The translations under genes and the position numbers were made by a program. Positions 17,501-26,276 of a stretch of DNA of 64,000 nucleotides are shown piece after piece (the first letter of the stretch is position 1; each line of letters begins with the position of its first letter). A model generated the notes under the pieces. That model had not been told where the DNA came from and did not search any database. It worked only from the letters and a program-made list of their open reading frames with translations. The stretch is from NCBI RefSeq assembly GCF_015686695.1, contig NZ_JADPMR010000004.1:1178001-1242000 (forward strand), given 5' to 3'. The DNA is from Vibrio nitrifigilis. GTDB taxonomy: Bacteria > Pseudomonadota > Gammaproteobacteria > Enterobacterales > Vibrionaceae.

Positions 17501-18025
17501 ATGTTTAAAACGTTAACTATTGCAGCTTGTTTATCCATTGCAGGAATGGCAAATGCTACGTCATGCGATAGTCGCTCTCCATTATTCGACCAATATTATC
17601 AACCCCATCAGACAGAAAGTAGTGTAACTACAACATCTGTATCCATCACAAACTCTGACAACAACATGCCATCTAATCATCGCCAATTTTGGTCTCAATC
17701 TGATAGAGAACAAGCATTTAATGCGATTGACCAAGGAGAACGTGTTATCCCGACAGATAACGCTTGGGCATGTGGACATGATCAACCTCGAACCGTCAGT
17801 ACCAGCACGCTCTCATTTCCTAGCATTCCTCATCGAGATTTTCCGCCGATGCATCGCCCTCACCCCCATGTCACACCCGTTTCAGATCCGGACACACAAA
17901 CCGTAGAAACCCCAGAACCCGGTACGTTAGGCACAATGCTATTAGGATTGGTCTTGTGTGGTTTTATTGTTCGCCAACGAAAACATCGTGGCAATAATCC
18001 ATCACTCTCTCTCGCCTCAATGTAA
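17501..18025 (+). CDS. Secreted protein with PEP-CTERM sorting signal
   Basis: A 174-residue exported protein. Residues 1-19 form a signal peptide ending ANA. The middle is low-complexity and rich in Ser, Thr, His and Pro. The C terminus has the three parts of a PEP-CTERM signal: PEP in TPEPGTL, a hydrophobic stretch (GTMLLGLVLCGFIV) and a basic tail RQRKHR. In other bacteria exosortase cleaves such proteins near the PEP motif. No exosortase gene is in the window. The body of the protein matches nothing I know. Confidence 0.7.
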   Translation: MFKTLTIAACLSIAGMANATSCDSRSPLFDQYYQPHQTESSVTTTSVSITNSDNNMPSNHRQFWSQSDREQAFNAIDQGERVIPTDNAWACGHDQPRTVSTSTLSFPSIPHRDFPPMHRPHPHVTPVSDPDTQTVETPEPGTLGTMLLGLVLCGFIVRQRKHRGNNPSLSLASM

Positions 18026-18026
18026 T

Positions 18027-18080
18027 CCCCATTCTATTGGGGTTAGTGCCGACAAATGATTCTCACCATTTATCGGCACT
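18027..18080. repeat. Two hairpins after the PEP-CTERM gene
   Basis: CCCC-N8-GGGG (18027-18042) and a larger stem AGTGCCGA...TCGGCACT (18045-18080, extended by AAATG/CATTT after one mismatch) fill the convergent gap. There is no T-run, so a terminator role is uncertain. Confidence 0.45.
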
Positions 18081-18125
18081 CATAACGAGCAAACCTTGAT
18101 TGATTATCGATTGTTGTAAACCACT

Positions 18126-18620
18126 TTAAATATCAAGCAGACCGGCTAATTCAAACCAAGTAGCTTCCTGCCAAAACCCGTTGGCTGCACCACTGGTAGA
18201 TGGCAGTACGACTAGCTGCGTCTTTCCGATCATGTCTGTTTGTAAACCCAGCGCTATTCGAGTTTTACCTAAAAATACCTGTGCCGATTTCTTACCATTA
18301 AATGCCAATATTTTCGGTTGATAATGCAACATTTTCTCACGAAGCACTTGAGGGTTTGAACGTTTAAAATCGATATCAGCATCACTGCCAGATTGCCCTT
18401 TGACAACGTCAGTGAGGCCAATGCCATATTGCCCAACCGAACGATATTCACTGGGTGACAAAAGACGAGGGGTTAAACCTATTTTATAAAGCGTTGGCCA
18501 GAATTTATTTCCTGGGCCCGCATAATATTGGTTCCGTTTAGCCGATACTGCGCCAGCAGCAGTGCCGCAGAACACGATGTTTAAGTGGTGATCGAGTATA
18601 TCATCTAGCATGGGAGCCAC
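18126..18620 (-). CDS. Mismatch-specific uracil-DNA glycosylase, Mug/TDG-like
   Basis: A 164-residue single-domain protein of the uracil-DNA glycosylase superfamily (COG3663-like). The first active-site loop is VFCGTAAGAVSAKRNQYYAG and continues GPGNKFWPTLYKIGLTP, as in Mug/TDG proteins. The region LVVLPSTSGAANG matches the DNA-intercalating loop. It should remove uracil or related bases from mismatched DNA. The exact substrate is uncertain because the catalytic asparagine seen in E. coli Mug is not obvious here. modD lies just upstream in the same direction. Confidence 0.8.
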   Translation of the reverse strand: MAPMLDDILDHHLNIVFCGTAAGAVSAKRNQYYAGPGNKFWPTLYKIGLTPRLLSPSEYRSVGQYGIGLTDVVKGQSGSDADIDFKRSNPQVLREKMLHYQPKILAFNGKKSAQVFLGKTRIALGLQTDMIGKTQLVVLPSTSGAANGFWQEATWFELAGLLDI

Positions 18621-18644
18621 TTCGTTCTACAAATTCAAGCACAA

Positions 18645-19475
18645 TTAAGCCTCAAAGAAGCGTACTTGGACATCTTTAGGTTTCGCGTAGTAAGGAAAAG
18701 AGGTGACAATAAAATCAGCACCTGCAGCCACAAACTCTACGACATTATTGGGGTTAACACCACCCGCTATACCTAATTTAGTGTTCAGTTGATGCTCTTG
18801 AATAAACTGCCGACATACCGTGATTTGTTCTGGAGTGAACTTATCCAGCTGGAGCACCGGAACTCCTGCATCCAACCATGACATCGCATCTTCAACAGAG
18901 TGAACTTCAACTACAGGTTTGTGCTCTGGTGATTTTTTATCAAATTGATGTAACATTGCGCGGGGCGTTAAAGAGCTAAATTGCCGATGCTCTGCGAATA
19001 CCAAAATACTCTCTGATGAGCCTAATCGATGCATTATTCCACCACCAGATCGAATCGCTTTAACGGAAAGAGCCTTCGTATTAGGCACTTGCTTACGTGT
19101 GCAAGCAATCGGCATCCCTTTGGCATTTTGCACCATGCTCGCCGTACAGCTGGCAACTCCACTCATCCATTCAATCAATACTTGAGCTGATTTCCACACC
19201 AAAAAGAGCGCATGAGCATTCCCAGAGGCATTTAGAATATGATCTCCCGCTCGGCAATGATCACCCGATGAGACCAATACAGTTGCAGTCGCCCCTTTCA
19301 GCTCGAACATTCTAGCCGCCTCTTCCACACCGCTAACTGTCATATCATAGCGAGCCGTCAACTCGATATGAATACTATGTTTAGGCGCAAGAAGCAGGGA
19401 TGTGGTGAGGTCGCCAAACGGCGCATCATCTGCCAATAATGATTCAAGTTGTTGATCAGTAAGTACCCTTTCCAT
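18645..19475 (-). CDS. modD: ModD, NadC-like phosphoribosyltransferase
   Basis: A 276-residue paralogue of nicotinate-nucleotide pyrophosphorylase. The N-terminal LLADDAPFGDLTT and the barrel motifs CTRKQVPNTKALSVKAIRSGGG, EVHSVEDAM and GIAGGVNPNNV show the family. ModD members are often beside molybdate-transport genes, but none is here. The real substrate is not established. An alternative is a second NadC, though the text RKQVPNTK fits ModD better than the usual RKTTPGLR. Confidence 0.85.
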   Translation of the reverse strand: MERVLTDQQLESLLADDAPFGDLTTSLLLAPKHSIHIELTARYDMTVSGVEEAARMFELKGATATVLVSSGDHCRAGDHILNASGNAHALFLVWKSAQVLIEWMSGVASCTASMVQNAKGMPIACTRKQVPNTKALSVKAIRSGGGIMHRLGSSESILVFAEHRQFSSLTPRAMLHQFDKKSPEHKPVVEVHSVEDAMSWLDAGVPVLQLDKFTPEQITVCRQFIQEHQLNTKLGIAGGVNPNNVVEFVAAGADFIVTSFPYYAKPKDVQVRFFEA

Positions 19476-19499
19476 GGTTATTCCTTATAATCAATCCGT

Positions 19500-19557
19500 T
19501 ATACCCAAGTAACCTTGATGACGCTCTGAACACGGTATCTTGAGGTCATTTAGGTAT
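19500..19557. repeat. Vibrio-type intergenic repeat, copy c (short)
   Basis: A 58-bp element with TATACCCAAGTAACCT at the left end and AGGTCATTTAGGTAT at the right. It is the shortest copy and lies between modD and the reductase gene. Confidence 0.7.
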
Positions 19558-19632
19558 CAGCTATCATGTGCTTTTCTTTGTCTATATTCAATGATCTTGC
19601 CGCCTAGCGCGAACAATTGAAATAACGCCATA

Positions 19633-20574
19633 TTAAGCAGTTGCCGCATTCACTAGTAATCTCGCAATTAACTCCGTTGTGACTGCGGGTTCATCCGTCT
19701 GGCGACAATATTCAATCACAGGGTCACAAATTTCATGGACTTCTAAATGGCGCCCTTGCTCCATATCTACCTGCATCGATGTTTTGATATCACCAAAGTG
19801 ACAAATAAGATCAAACATTTCGTCCACATCTGCTTTCTTCAAAGGCACGCCTGCCGCATTGGCTGCTCTAGCCGTCTCTTCCATCATGGTATAAACCGTT
19901 TTACGTAACACCGGATCTTGAGTCACCGCACCCGTTTTAAGATCGGTTAACGCAGTAATAGGGTTCACGCCATTATTAATGACTAACTTTCGCCACAACG
20001 CGTAACGCACATCATCATAGAGTCGATTAGGAATCTGTGCCTGAGTAAATACCTCCGAAAGCTGTTGACATAATTGAGCCATTTCCGGGTTTAAAGCCGT
20101 TGTTGGCCAAGCGCCAAAATCAATTTGCCCAGCACCTTGAGCTTTGATTTTCCCCGGAGCAACAATATGGCCACTGATATAAATACCCAATCCGCCAATC
20201 GTTCTTTCTCGCCCAACACACGCTTCAATCAATCCCTCGTTGGTCACACCATTTTGAATGGATAAAATTGGCACTGAACTTGTGCCCAACCAATCGTCCA
20301 TTTCAGCCAACATAGCTTGAGTTGCGCCGCCTTTTGCCCCGAGAATTAATAAATGAAAACTCTGACTATCGTGATCTCGACATAAGCCTGCCACATCGGT
20401 CGCTGTTACAGGCTGATCAAAATGAAAATCAGCGTGATCGATATGTAACCCATCCTGTTGTAATGCAGTTAAATGATTGCCTCGAGCCACTAAAATACAT
20501 TCATGCCCCGCTTCAATCAGCCTCGCTGCGTAATAACAACCAATACCACCGGCACCAAGCATTGCAAATTTCAT
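19633..20574 (-). CDS. 2-dehydropantoate 2-reductase family protein
   Basis: A 313-residue NADPH-dependent reductase of the PanE/ApbA family. The nucleotide-binding GAGGIGCYYAARL starts at residue 7. The catalytic lysine lies in LWRKLVINNGVNPITAL, followed by the usual ALTD stretch. The C-terminal helical domain holds TSMQVDMEQGR, a strong family mark. It could make pantoate for coenzyme A or act on another 2-keto acid; sequence does not decide. A weak ribosome-binding AAAGGAA precedes the start. Confidence 0.88.
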   Translation of the reverse strand: MKFAMLGAGGIGCYYAARLIEAGHECILVARGNHLTALQQDGLHIDHADFHFDQPVTATDVAGLCRDHDSQSFHLLILGAKGGATQAMLAEMDDWLGTSSVPILSIQNGVTNEGLIEACVGRERTIGGLGIYISGHIVAPGKIKAQGAGQIDFGAWPTTALNPEMAQLCQQLSEVFTQAQIPNRLYDDVRYALWRKLVINNGVNPITALTDLKTGAVTQDPVLRKTVYTMMEETARAANAAGVPLKKADVDEMFDLICHFGDIKTSMQVDMEQGRHLEVHEICDPVIEYCRQTDEPAVTTELIARLLVNAATA

Positions 20575-20817
20575 GATTCCTTTCCTTTGACGTTATGGTT
20601 CGTATGCGTTCAAACTAACTGGATTCGTTTCTGTACACAACCGAGTGCATCTCAATAACCTAATTTATAGGGTATTGCATTTGTGCTTCAGTATAATTTC
20701 GGTAATATATCCAAATCTAACGGCTCACGTATCTAGAACGAATAACTCTCCTTGCGCCAGCCAGTACCGAGTCAGAACTCGAATCGCACATTTCAACCAT
20801 GTTATACAGGACATCTA

Positions 20818-22167
20818 ATGAACCCTACTGATGGCTTACCTATGCCACAACGCATTGGGGCTATCATCACTATTGCTTTAGGTATCACTATGGCGGTACT
20901 CGATGGAACCATCGCTAATGTGGCTCTACCTAGTATTGCTACAGACTTAAACACTAGTGCCGGCGCCTCTATTTGGATCGTCAACGGCTACCAATTAGTG
21001 ATTACCATGACCTTACTTTCTCTCTCTTCATTAGGAGAAATTATCGGTTATCGCCGTGTATATAAAGTAGGGTTAATCCTGTTTTCAGGAATGTCGCTCG
21101 GCTGTGCCTTATCAGATTCACTGCTTACCTTAACCGTTGCTCGTATTCTACAAGGCTTTGGGGCGGCGGCTTTAATGAGCGTCAATACAGCATTATTGAG
21201 GCTTATTTATCCGAAATCTAAGTTAGGACGAGGAATGGGCATTAATGCCCTAGTCGTCGCGATATCGGCAGCAGCAGGTCCAACGGTAGCGGCTCTAATT
21301 TTATCGTTGGCATCATGGCCATGGTTATTCGCGATTAATGTACCGCTAGGGATCGTTGCTTTTACGTTAGCAGTCAAATACCTGCCTGCAAATGACACGA
21401 AAGGCAATCGCAGATTTGATGGTGTCAGCGGTGTATTAAATGCGTTAACGTTCGGATTGTTTTTTATTGCCCTGACCAGCTTCGCCCAAGGTGAGAATTT
21501 AACCTTCGTCGCTATAGAATGTATTGCAACATTGATCATTGGCACCGTTTTTGTTCGCCGCCAACTGAGTAACCCTTTTCCTTTACTGCCCATCGATCTA
21601 CTTCGAATCCCTATTTTCTCTCTCTCTATTTGCACGTCAATCTGTTCCTTCTGCGCGCAAATGCTGACCATGGTCTCCATACCGTTTTATTTCCAGCGTA
21701 CGCTTGGGCTGAGTGAAACAGAAACAGGATTTCTCTTAACTCCCTGGCCATTAGCCACCATGATCACCGCCCCCATTGCTGGGCGATTAATCGAAAAAGT
21801 TCATGCGGGGATATTAGGCGCTATCGGCTTAGCGGTGTTTTCTATTGGGCTGTTCTCGCTCGCATTGCTACCCACCGCACCAAGTTACTTTGAGGTGGCA
21901 ATTCGAATGGCCATTTGCGGGGCAGGATTCGGCCTATTTCAATCGCCCAATAATCACACGATCGTGAGTTCTGCTCCGCGTAACCGAAGTGGGGGAGCAA
22001 GTGGTATGTTAGGTACTGCAAGATTAGTCGGGCAAACATCTGGTACCGCTTTAGTAGCGTTGATGTTTAACTTATTCACCACCAACGGAACCCATATCTG
22101 CCTTGTCACTGGGGGGATATTAGCGGTCATTGCTGCCATTATCAGTGGCCTGCGCTATAAAGCCTAG
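20818..22167 (+). CDS. MFS drug/metabolite exporter (DHA2-like)
   Basis: A 449-residue inner-membrane proton antiporter with 12-14 hydrophobic helices. Motif MAVLDGTIANVALPSIATDL in the first helix is the DHA2 signature, and LGRGMGINALVVAISAAAGPTVAA carries the antiporter motif C. I took the ATG at 20818, with AGGA ahead of it, because the 22 codons before it lack family similarity. Substrate unknown. It is convergent with the AhpD-like gene. Confidence 0.85.
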   Translation: MNPTDGLPMPQRIGAIITIALGITMAVLDGTIANVALPSIATDLNTSAGASIWIVNGYQLVITMTLLSLSSLGEIIGYRRVYKVGLILFSGMSLGCALSDSLLTLTVARILQGFGAAALMSVNTALLRLIYPKSKLGRGMGINALVVAISAAAGPTVAALILSLASWPWLFAINVPLGIVAFTLAVKYLPANDTKGNRRFDGVSGVLNALTFGLFFIALTSFAQGENLTFVAIECIATLIIGTVFVRRQLSNPFPLLPIDLLRIPIFSLSICTSICSFCAQMLTMVSIPFYFQRTLGLSETETGFLLTPWPLATMITAPIAGRLIEKVHAGILGAIGLAVFSIGLFSLALLPTAPSYFEVAIRMAICGAGFGLFQSPNNHTIVSSAPRNRSGGASGMLGTARLVGQTSGTALVALMFNLFTTNGTHICLVTGGILAVIAAIISGLRYKA

Positions 22168-22188
22168 ACCACTAACAAAACAAGAAGA

Positions 22189-22214
22189 TGCTGGGTGAAC
22201 TTATTCACCTAGCA
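22189..22214. terminator. Shared hairpin terminator at 22.2 kb
   Basis: TGCTGGGTGAA and TTCACCTAGCA pair over 11 bp with one G-U pair and a 4-nt loop. It overlaps the stop codon of the AhpD-like gene. The minus strand continues into a T-rich stretch. Confidence 0.55.
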
Positions 22215-22545
22215 ATTCTTCAACCGCTGCATAGGCTTCAGACCCATAAACAATGGAAGGGCCGCCACCCATTAATAATGCCACATCGATGGTTTCAACT
22301 AACTCTTGCTTGGTCGCGCCTTGATGTATTGCACCCGCAACATGAGCTCCGATACACCCATCACATCGAACTGCAATAGCAATACCAAGCGCGATCAGTT
22401 CCTTTTGTTTCGTACTTAACGCCCCTTCTTTGAGCGCTTCTTGCTGTAAATGACGAAATCCCGCCATGACATCCGGACTCGCCTTACCGTACGCTGCTGT
22501 CAGTTTCTTCTTATGACGATTAAATTCTGTATAAGATTGTTCCAT
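22201..22545 (-). CDS. Carboxymuconolactone decarboxylase / AhpD-like protein
   Basis: A 114-residue all-helical protein of the CMD family. The redox motif is CDGCIGAHV, a CxxC followed two residues later by the family histidine, as in AhpD-type peroxidase partners. The helices before it (STKQKELIALGIAIAVRCDGC) and after it (GATKQELVETIDVALLMGGGPS) are typical. It is likely a small thiol oxidoreductase, and is preceded by AATGG-type weak ribosome binding. Its physiological partner is unknown. Confidence 0.87.
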   Translation of the reverse strand: MEQSYTEFNRHKKKLTAAYGKASPDVMAGFRHLQQEALKEGALSTKQKELIALGIAIAVRCDGCIGAHVAGAIHQGATKQELVETIDVALLMGGGPSIVYGSEAYAAVEELLGE

Positions 22546-22700
22546 TGTCTTCTACCTAGATAGTTGATTTAGTGAAAACATTAAAATAATTACTCACACA
22601 AATCTAGTCGATACCTAACAAATGGCGTTACACCCCTGCCGAAAGCGTTCATAAAACCACCAGCCCAATGATTACTTTGCTTTTACTACTTTTAACCCTT

Positions 22701-22723
22701 ATTTTGTTATGTTATAACATTTC
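22701..22723 (+). promoter_or_regulatory. Zur box
   Basis: The 23-bp sequence has TGTTAT-N2-TATAACATTTC. It differs from the gamma-proteobacterial Zur consensus, as I remember it, at only five positions. It lies 31 bp before the metallochaperone start, where bound Zur would block transcription of the operon when zinc is ample. Confidence 0.8.
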
Positions 22724-22753
22724 CTTAATATTAAGTCTTGAGGGGGACATAAT

Positions 22754-23956
22754 ATGCAATTAGAACATTCCCACAAGTTACCCGTTACTGTTCTATCTGG
22801 TTTTCTTGGCGCTGGTAAAACAACGGTATTAAGTCATATTCTCAATAATCGACAAAGCCGCAAAGTCGCAGTAATCGTTAACGATATGAGTGAAATCAAT
22901 ATCGACAGATCAATTGTCGAACACGAAGTTTCACTGAATCGAAGTGAAGAAAAATTGGTTTCAATGAGTAACGGTTGTATCTGCTGCACGTTAAGAGAAG
23001 ACTTACTACAAGAGGTAAGTAAACTGGCTCATGAAGGGAAATTTGACTATCTTGTTATTGAATCAACGGGCATTTCCGAACCCCTCCCGGTAGCAGAAAC
23101 GTTTACATTTGAAGATGATAATGGTGATTCGCTGTCAAATGTTGCACAGCTCGACACTATGGTCACGGTTGTTGATGCGGTAAATTTCTTCAATGATTAT
23201 GAAGAAGCCAAATCACTACAGGCAACCGGTGAATCACTTGGCGAAGACGATGAGCGCCGTGTTACCGATCTCCTCATTGATCAAATTGAATTTGCCAACA
23301 TTATTTTGCTTAGCAAAACCGATTTGGTGTCGACCGAACAAGTTAAAAAACTCACGGCGATTATCCGCACTCTGAATACAGACGCGGAGATTGTTCCGAT
23401 CAGTCAGGGCTATATTGACGTCAATAAAGTGTTGGGGACTGGCCTATTCGATTTCGAAAAAGCCGCTCAATCTCCAGGTTGGTTGAAAGAGATGCGTGGC
23501 GAACACGTACCAGAAACAGAAGAGTACGGCATCAGCAGTTTCCCTTACACCGCACGTAAGCCATTTCATCCGCAGCGTTTTTATGATTTTCTCAATAGCT
23601 TGCAGACCAATCGCCAATTAATCCGTTCTAAAGGGTATTTCTGGCTCGCAAGCCGCACAGGTTATGTCGGGCAATGGAGTCAAGCTGGTGGTGTATCTCG
23701 CCATGGTTTTGTCGGATTATTTTGGAAAGCCGTACCGAAACAATATTGGCCAACAGATGCTGATAGCCTCAAATCAATCAACGATATTTGGGTAGAACCA
23801 TTCGGCGATATGCGTCAAGAGCTCGTTTTTATCGGTCAAAATCTTGATCAAGCCATGCTCACCGAACAGCTCAACCACTGTTTGCTCACCGAAACAGAGA
23901 TGTATAACGCTGATTGGGAAGCCTTACCTGATCCATATCCAGCTTGGGGCAATTAA
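22754..23956 (+). CDS. COG0523 zinc metallochaperone GTPase (ZigA-like)
   Basis: A 400-residue cytosolic GTPase that delivers zinc to client enzymes in shortage. The P-loop is GFLGAGKTT (residues 16-24), the metal site CICC at 75-78, and the base-recognition motif SKTD near 190. The C-terminal CobW domain includes the long ZigA-type insertion RSKGYFWLASRTGYVGQWSQ. The Zur box directly upstream and the downstream zur gene fit a zinc-starvation role. GAGGGGGA is the ribosome-binding site. Confidence 0.93.
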   Translation: MQLEHSHKLPVTVLSGFLGAGKTTVLSHILNNRQSRKVAVIVNDMSEINIDRSIVEHEVSLNRSEEKLVSMSNGCICCTLREDLLQEVSKLAHEGKFDYLVIESTGISEPLPVAETFTFEDDNGDSLSNVAQLDTMVTVVDAVNFFNDYEEAKSLQATGESLGEDDERRVTDLLIDQIEFANIILLSKTDLVSTEQVKKLTAIIRTLNTDAEIVPISQGYIDVNKVLGTGLFDFEKAAQSPGWLKEMRGEHVPETEEYGISSFPYTARKPFHPQRFYDFLNSLQTNRQLIRSKGYFWLASRTGYVGQWSQAGGVSRHGFVGLFWKAVPKQYWPTDADSLKSINDIWVEPFGDMRQELVFIGQNLDQAMLTEQLNHCLLTETEMYNADWEALPDPYPAWGN

Positions 23957-23959
23957 TTC

Positions 23960-24073
23960 ATGAGCTTAGTAAACGAAACCGCTCAGGCACTAAAGGGCCT
24001 TAACTGCACCGCTTCGATCGGACAAGAACCGCAAACGCTGACCCACATTTATCAACCTGAACGACCGCTATGA
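23960..24073 (+). pseudogene. DUF1826 gene stub
   Basis: A 37-codon frame, MSLVNETAQALKGLNCTASI then GQEPQTLTHIYQPERPL. It looks like the N-terminus of a DUF1826 protein, which normally runs to about 200 residues and often neighbours COG0523 genes. The stop overlaps the zur start (ATGA). An internal deletion that joined the two ends is the simplest account. The family match rests on a short stretch. Confidence 0.5.
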
Positions 24074-24570
24074 CTAAGATTGAACACATTCTCAACTACG
24101 CTAAAGACTCATGTTTAACTCATGGTTCACACCTTACCCCAAAAAGAAAAGTCATTTTGATGGGGCTGATTGAATCAGGCAAAGCACTATCCGCCTATGA
24201 GTTAGTGGACTACTGCAAAGAAAACTATAGCGAAGTTATCCCTGTGATGTCGGTGTACCGAATTTTGGAGTTTTTCCAACAGCTTCATTTGGTGCACAGA
24301 CTTCATATCGTCAATAAATATGTCTCATGTTCACATATCTTAGATGACGATGATAACGAATGTTCTCTGTTCTTAATCTGTACTAAGTGCAACAAGGTTA
24401 AAGAAGTTCATGTGGATGAGTCTATGTTGAGAAATTTAAAAAACAGTATCAATGACAGCGAATTTCACGTGGTTACACCGCAGCTTGAGTTGGAATGTGA
24501 ATGTGATGAATGCGCCGAGAAAGACACACAGACCCGCTCTAGCCAAAAGATGAATCAGGACAAACGATGA
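24070..24570 (+). CDS. zur: Zinc uptake regulator, Fur family
   Basis: A 166-residue zinc-sensing repressor. The winged helix is at residues about 20-85 (LTPKRKVILMGLIESGKALS ... VMSVYRILEFF). Structural zinc is held by C104-x2-C107 and C145-x2-C148. The regulatory-site histidines lie around HLVHRLHIVNKYVSCSH. The C-terminal tail is polar and extended. It sits inside the operon controlled by the Zur box at 22701, giving autoregulation. It might be a close Fur paralogue, but the context favours Zur. Confidence 0.87.
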   Translation: MTKIEHILNYAKDSCLTHGSHLTPKRKVILMGLIESGKALSAYELVDYCKENYSEVIPVMSVYRILEFFQQLHLVHRLHIVNKYVSCSHILDDDDNECSLFLICTKCNKVKEVHVDESMLRNLKNSINDSEFHVVTPQLELECECDECAEKDTQTRSSQKMNQDKR

Positions 24571-24574
24571 AAGC

Positions 24575-24680
24575 ATAAGGAATCAAACAGACTTACGTCG
24601 TTAACGAAAAATTCATTGCTATCGGCTTCACTCCCCATATGGGCGAACTAACCGTTAATTTAAGATTGGATACACTATGA
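24575..24680 (+). pseudogene. Possible 3' remnant of a lost gene before folE2
   Basis: An open frame without a start reads TYVVNEKFIAIGFTPHMGEL and ends in a TGA that overlaps the folE2 ATG (CTATGA). The codons look coding-like (G-rich first positions). I cannot assign a family. It may be the end of a gene that was deleted between zur and folE2. Confidence 0.3.
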
Positions 24681-25591
24681 ATAATCTACACCCGCTCCCC
24701 GATATTACTTCTGCTGATCAAGCAATTCAGCCAGCAACCCTACAATGGGTAGGCATGTCTGGGGTAGCTGTTCCGCTTTATATTCCAAATTCTTCAGGTT
24801 CCTCAATCCCCGTATCTGGCAAAGCCGAACTCTTTGTTAGCTTGGATAAAGCGGAGGCAAAAGGCATTCATATGTCGCGTTTATACGCAAACTTGAATGA
24901 CCTATTAGCACAACAAGAGCTGACTCAATCTGCTTTGGAATTATTCCTTTTCTCTATGGTGGAATCTCAAGCAGGAATCAGCCAAAACGCATGCTTCAAT
25001 GTTGAATTCGATCTACCACTGAACAAAAAAGCGCTCTTGAGTGATAAAGCAGGCTACCAAACGTACACCGTGCGTTTACATGTTGAAAAGCGTCAAAATG
25101 TAGCACAAACCCGTGTTGAACTCGCCATTCCATATTCGAGTACTTGCCCTTGTTCAGCCTCACTATCACGCCAATTGCTAGCACAAGAAATTGAACAACA
25201 ATTCTCTACAGGTAACATTGATAAAGAGCAATTACTGCAATGGATTAAATCTGAACAAGGCACTGTTGCAACACCGCATAGCCAACGCTCTTTTGCTCAT
25301 ATCCATTTGACCTTTGAAGATTATCACTGCCCTGATTTACCAACACTGATCCAACATTTCGAACAAGTGATTGGGACACCTGTACAAACAGCGGTTAAGC
25401 GCCAAGATGAACAAGCATTTGCCGGGCTAAATGCCCAAAACTTGATGTTCTGTGAAGATGCAGCTCGTCGTCTTAAAAATGCTCTCGAAGCAATGGAACA
25501 GGTAAGTGACTATTGGTTCAAAGTGGATCATCAAGAAAGCTTACATGCGCATAACGCCGTTGCCATTGACCAGAAATATCCGAATAAATAG
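24677..25591 (+). CDS. folE2: GTP cyclohydrolase I, type IB (FolE2)
   Basis: A 304-residue enzyme that makes dihydroneopterin triphosphate, the first step to folate and queuosine, without the strict zinc need of FolE. The T-fold halves contain KGIHMSRLYANL and the catalytic region PYSSTCPCSASLSRQ with C157 and C159. HSQRSFAHI and the tail LMFCEDAARRLKNAL are also typical. It belongs to the Zur-controlled operon, so it probably replaces FolE during zinc starvation. Confidence 0.95.
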   Translation: MNNLHPLPDITSADQAIQPATLQWVGMSGVAVPLYIPNSSGSSIPVSGKAELFVSLDKAEAKGIHMSRLYANLNDLLAQQELTQSALELFLFSMVESQAGISQNACFNVEFDLPLNKKALLSDKAGYQTYTVRLHVEKRQNVAQTRVELAIPYSSTCPCSASLSRQLLAQEIEQQFSTGNIDKEQLLQWIKSEQGTVATPHSQRSFAHIHLTFEDYHCPDLPTLIQHFEQVIGTPVQTAVKRQDEQAFAGLNAQNLMFCEDAARRLKNALEAMEQVSDYWFKVDHQESLHAHNAVAIDQKYPNK

Positions 25592-25604
25592 GAACTGTGA
25601 GCTC

Positions 25605-26165
25605 ATGATTAGAAAAAACCCATCAGGTCAATTGCCACATATTTCGCCTAAGGCTTTTATTGACCCAACCGCCATTATTTGTGGTCACGTCATTATTGAA
25701 GACAATGTATTTGTCGGACCCTATGTGGTCATTCGTGCTGACGAAGTGAATGCCGAAGGTACGATGGAACCTATCATCATTAAACAAGATTCAAACCTAC
25801 AAGATGGGGTAGTGATTCATTCAAAAGACGGCGCTGCCGTAACGGTTGGGGCTCGAAGCTCTATCGCTCACCGCTCTATTGTGCACGGTCCATGTACGGT
25901 TGGCGATGATGTATTTATCGGTTTCAACACGGTGATTTTTAATACTCACATTGGGAATGGTTGCGTTATTCGCCATAACAGCGTTGTCGATGGTATGGAT
26001 TTACCAGAACAATTCCATATACCGCCGATGACCAACATTGGCCCCCATTTTGATCTTAATAGTATTGAAAAAGTACCGCCTCAATATTCAGAATTTTCTG
26101 AATCTGTCGTGAGCGCTAATAACGCCTTAGTGGAAGGTTATAAAAAGATTTCTAACGAATTTTAG
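25605..26165 (+). CDS. Gamma-class carbonic anhydrase family protein
   Basis: A 186-residue left-handed beta-helix protein built of hexapeptide repeats. The metal ligands of the gamma class are all present as H72, H89 and H94 (VVIHS, IAHRSIVHG), with R44 and D46 of IRADE. I chose the ATG at 25605 after GGAACTGTGAG, because a longer frame would overlap folE2. Gamma enzymes can use other metals than zinc, which fits its place in the zinc operon. Activity is inferred. Confidence 0.87.
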   Translation: MIRKNPSGQLPHISPKAFIDPTAIICGHVIIEDNVFVGPYVVIRADEVNAEGTMEPIIIKQDSNLQDGVVIHSKDGAAVTVGARSSIAHRSIVHGPCTVGDDVFIGFNTVIFNTHIGNGCVIRHNSVVDGMDLPEQFHIPPMTNIGPHFDLNSIEKVPPQYSEFSESVVSANNALVEGYKKISNEF

Positions 26166-26237
26166 TTTTGTCGAATTGATGAGGTAAACATTCATGCTGA
26201 GAAGGTAGTCTCATCTTTTCGACATTTTATCTATTGG

Positions 26238-26272
26238 GCGAGCCAACACGTTATACGCATGGCTCGCTTTCT
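26238..26272 (+). terminator. Likely terminator of the zinc operon
   Basis: GCGAGCC (26238-26244) and GGCTCGC (26261-26267) pair over 7 bp with a 16-nt loop and a short TTTCTT tail. It sits in the convergent gap before sugE. Confidence 0.6.
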
Positions 26273-26276
26273 TAAA

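Noticed and set aside
18645..19475. Housekeeping nadC
   Set aside because: The active-region text RKQVPNTK and the lack of nad context fit ModD better.
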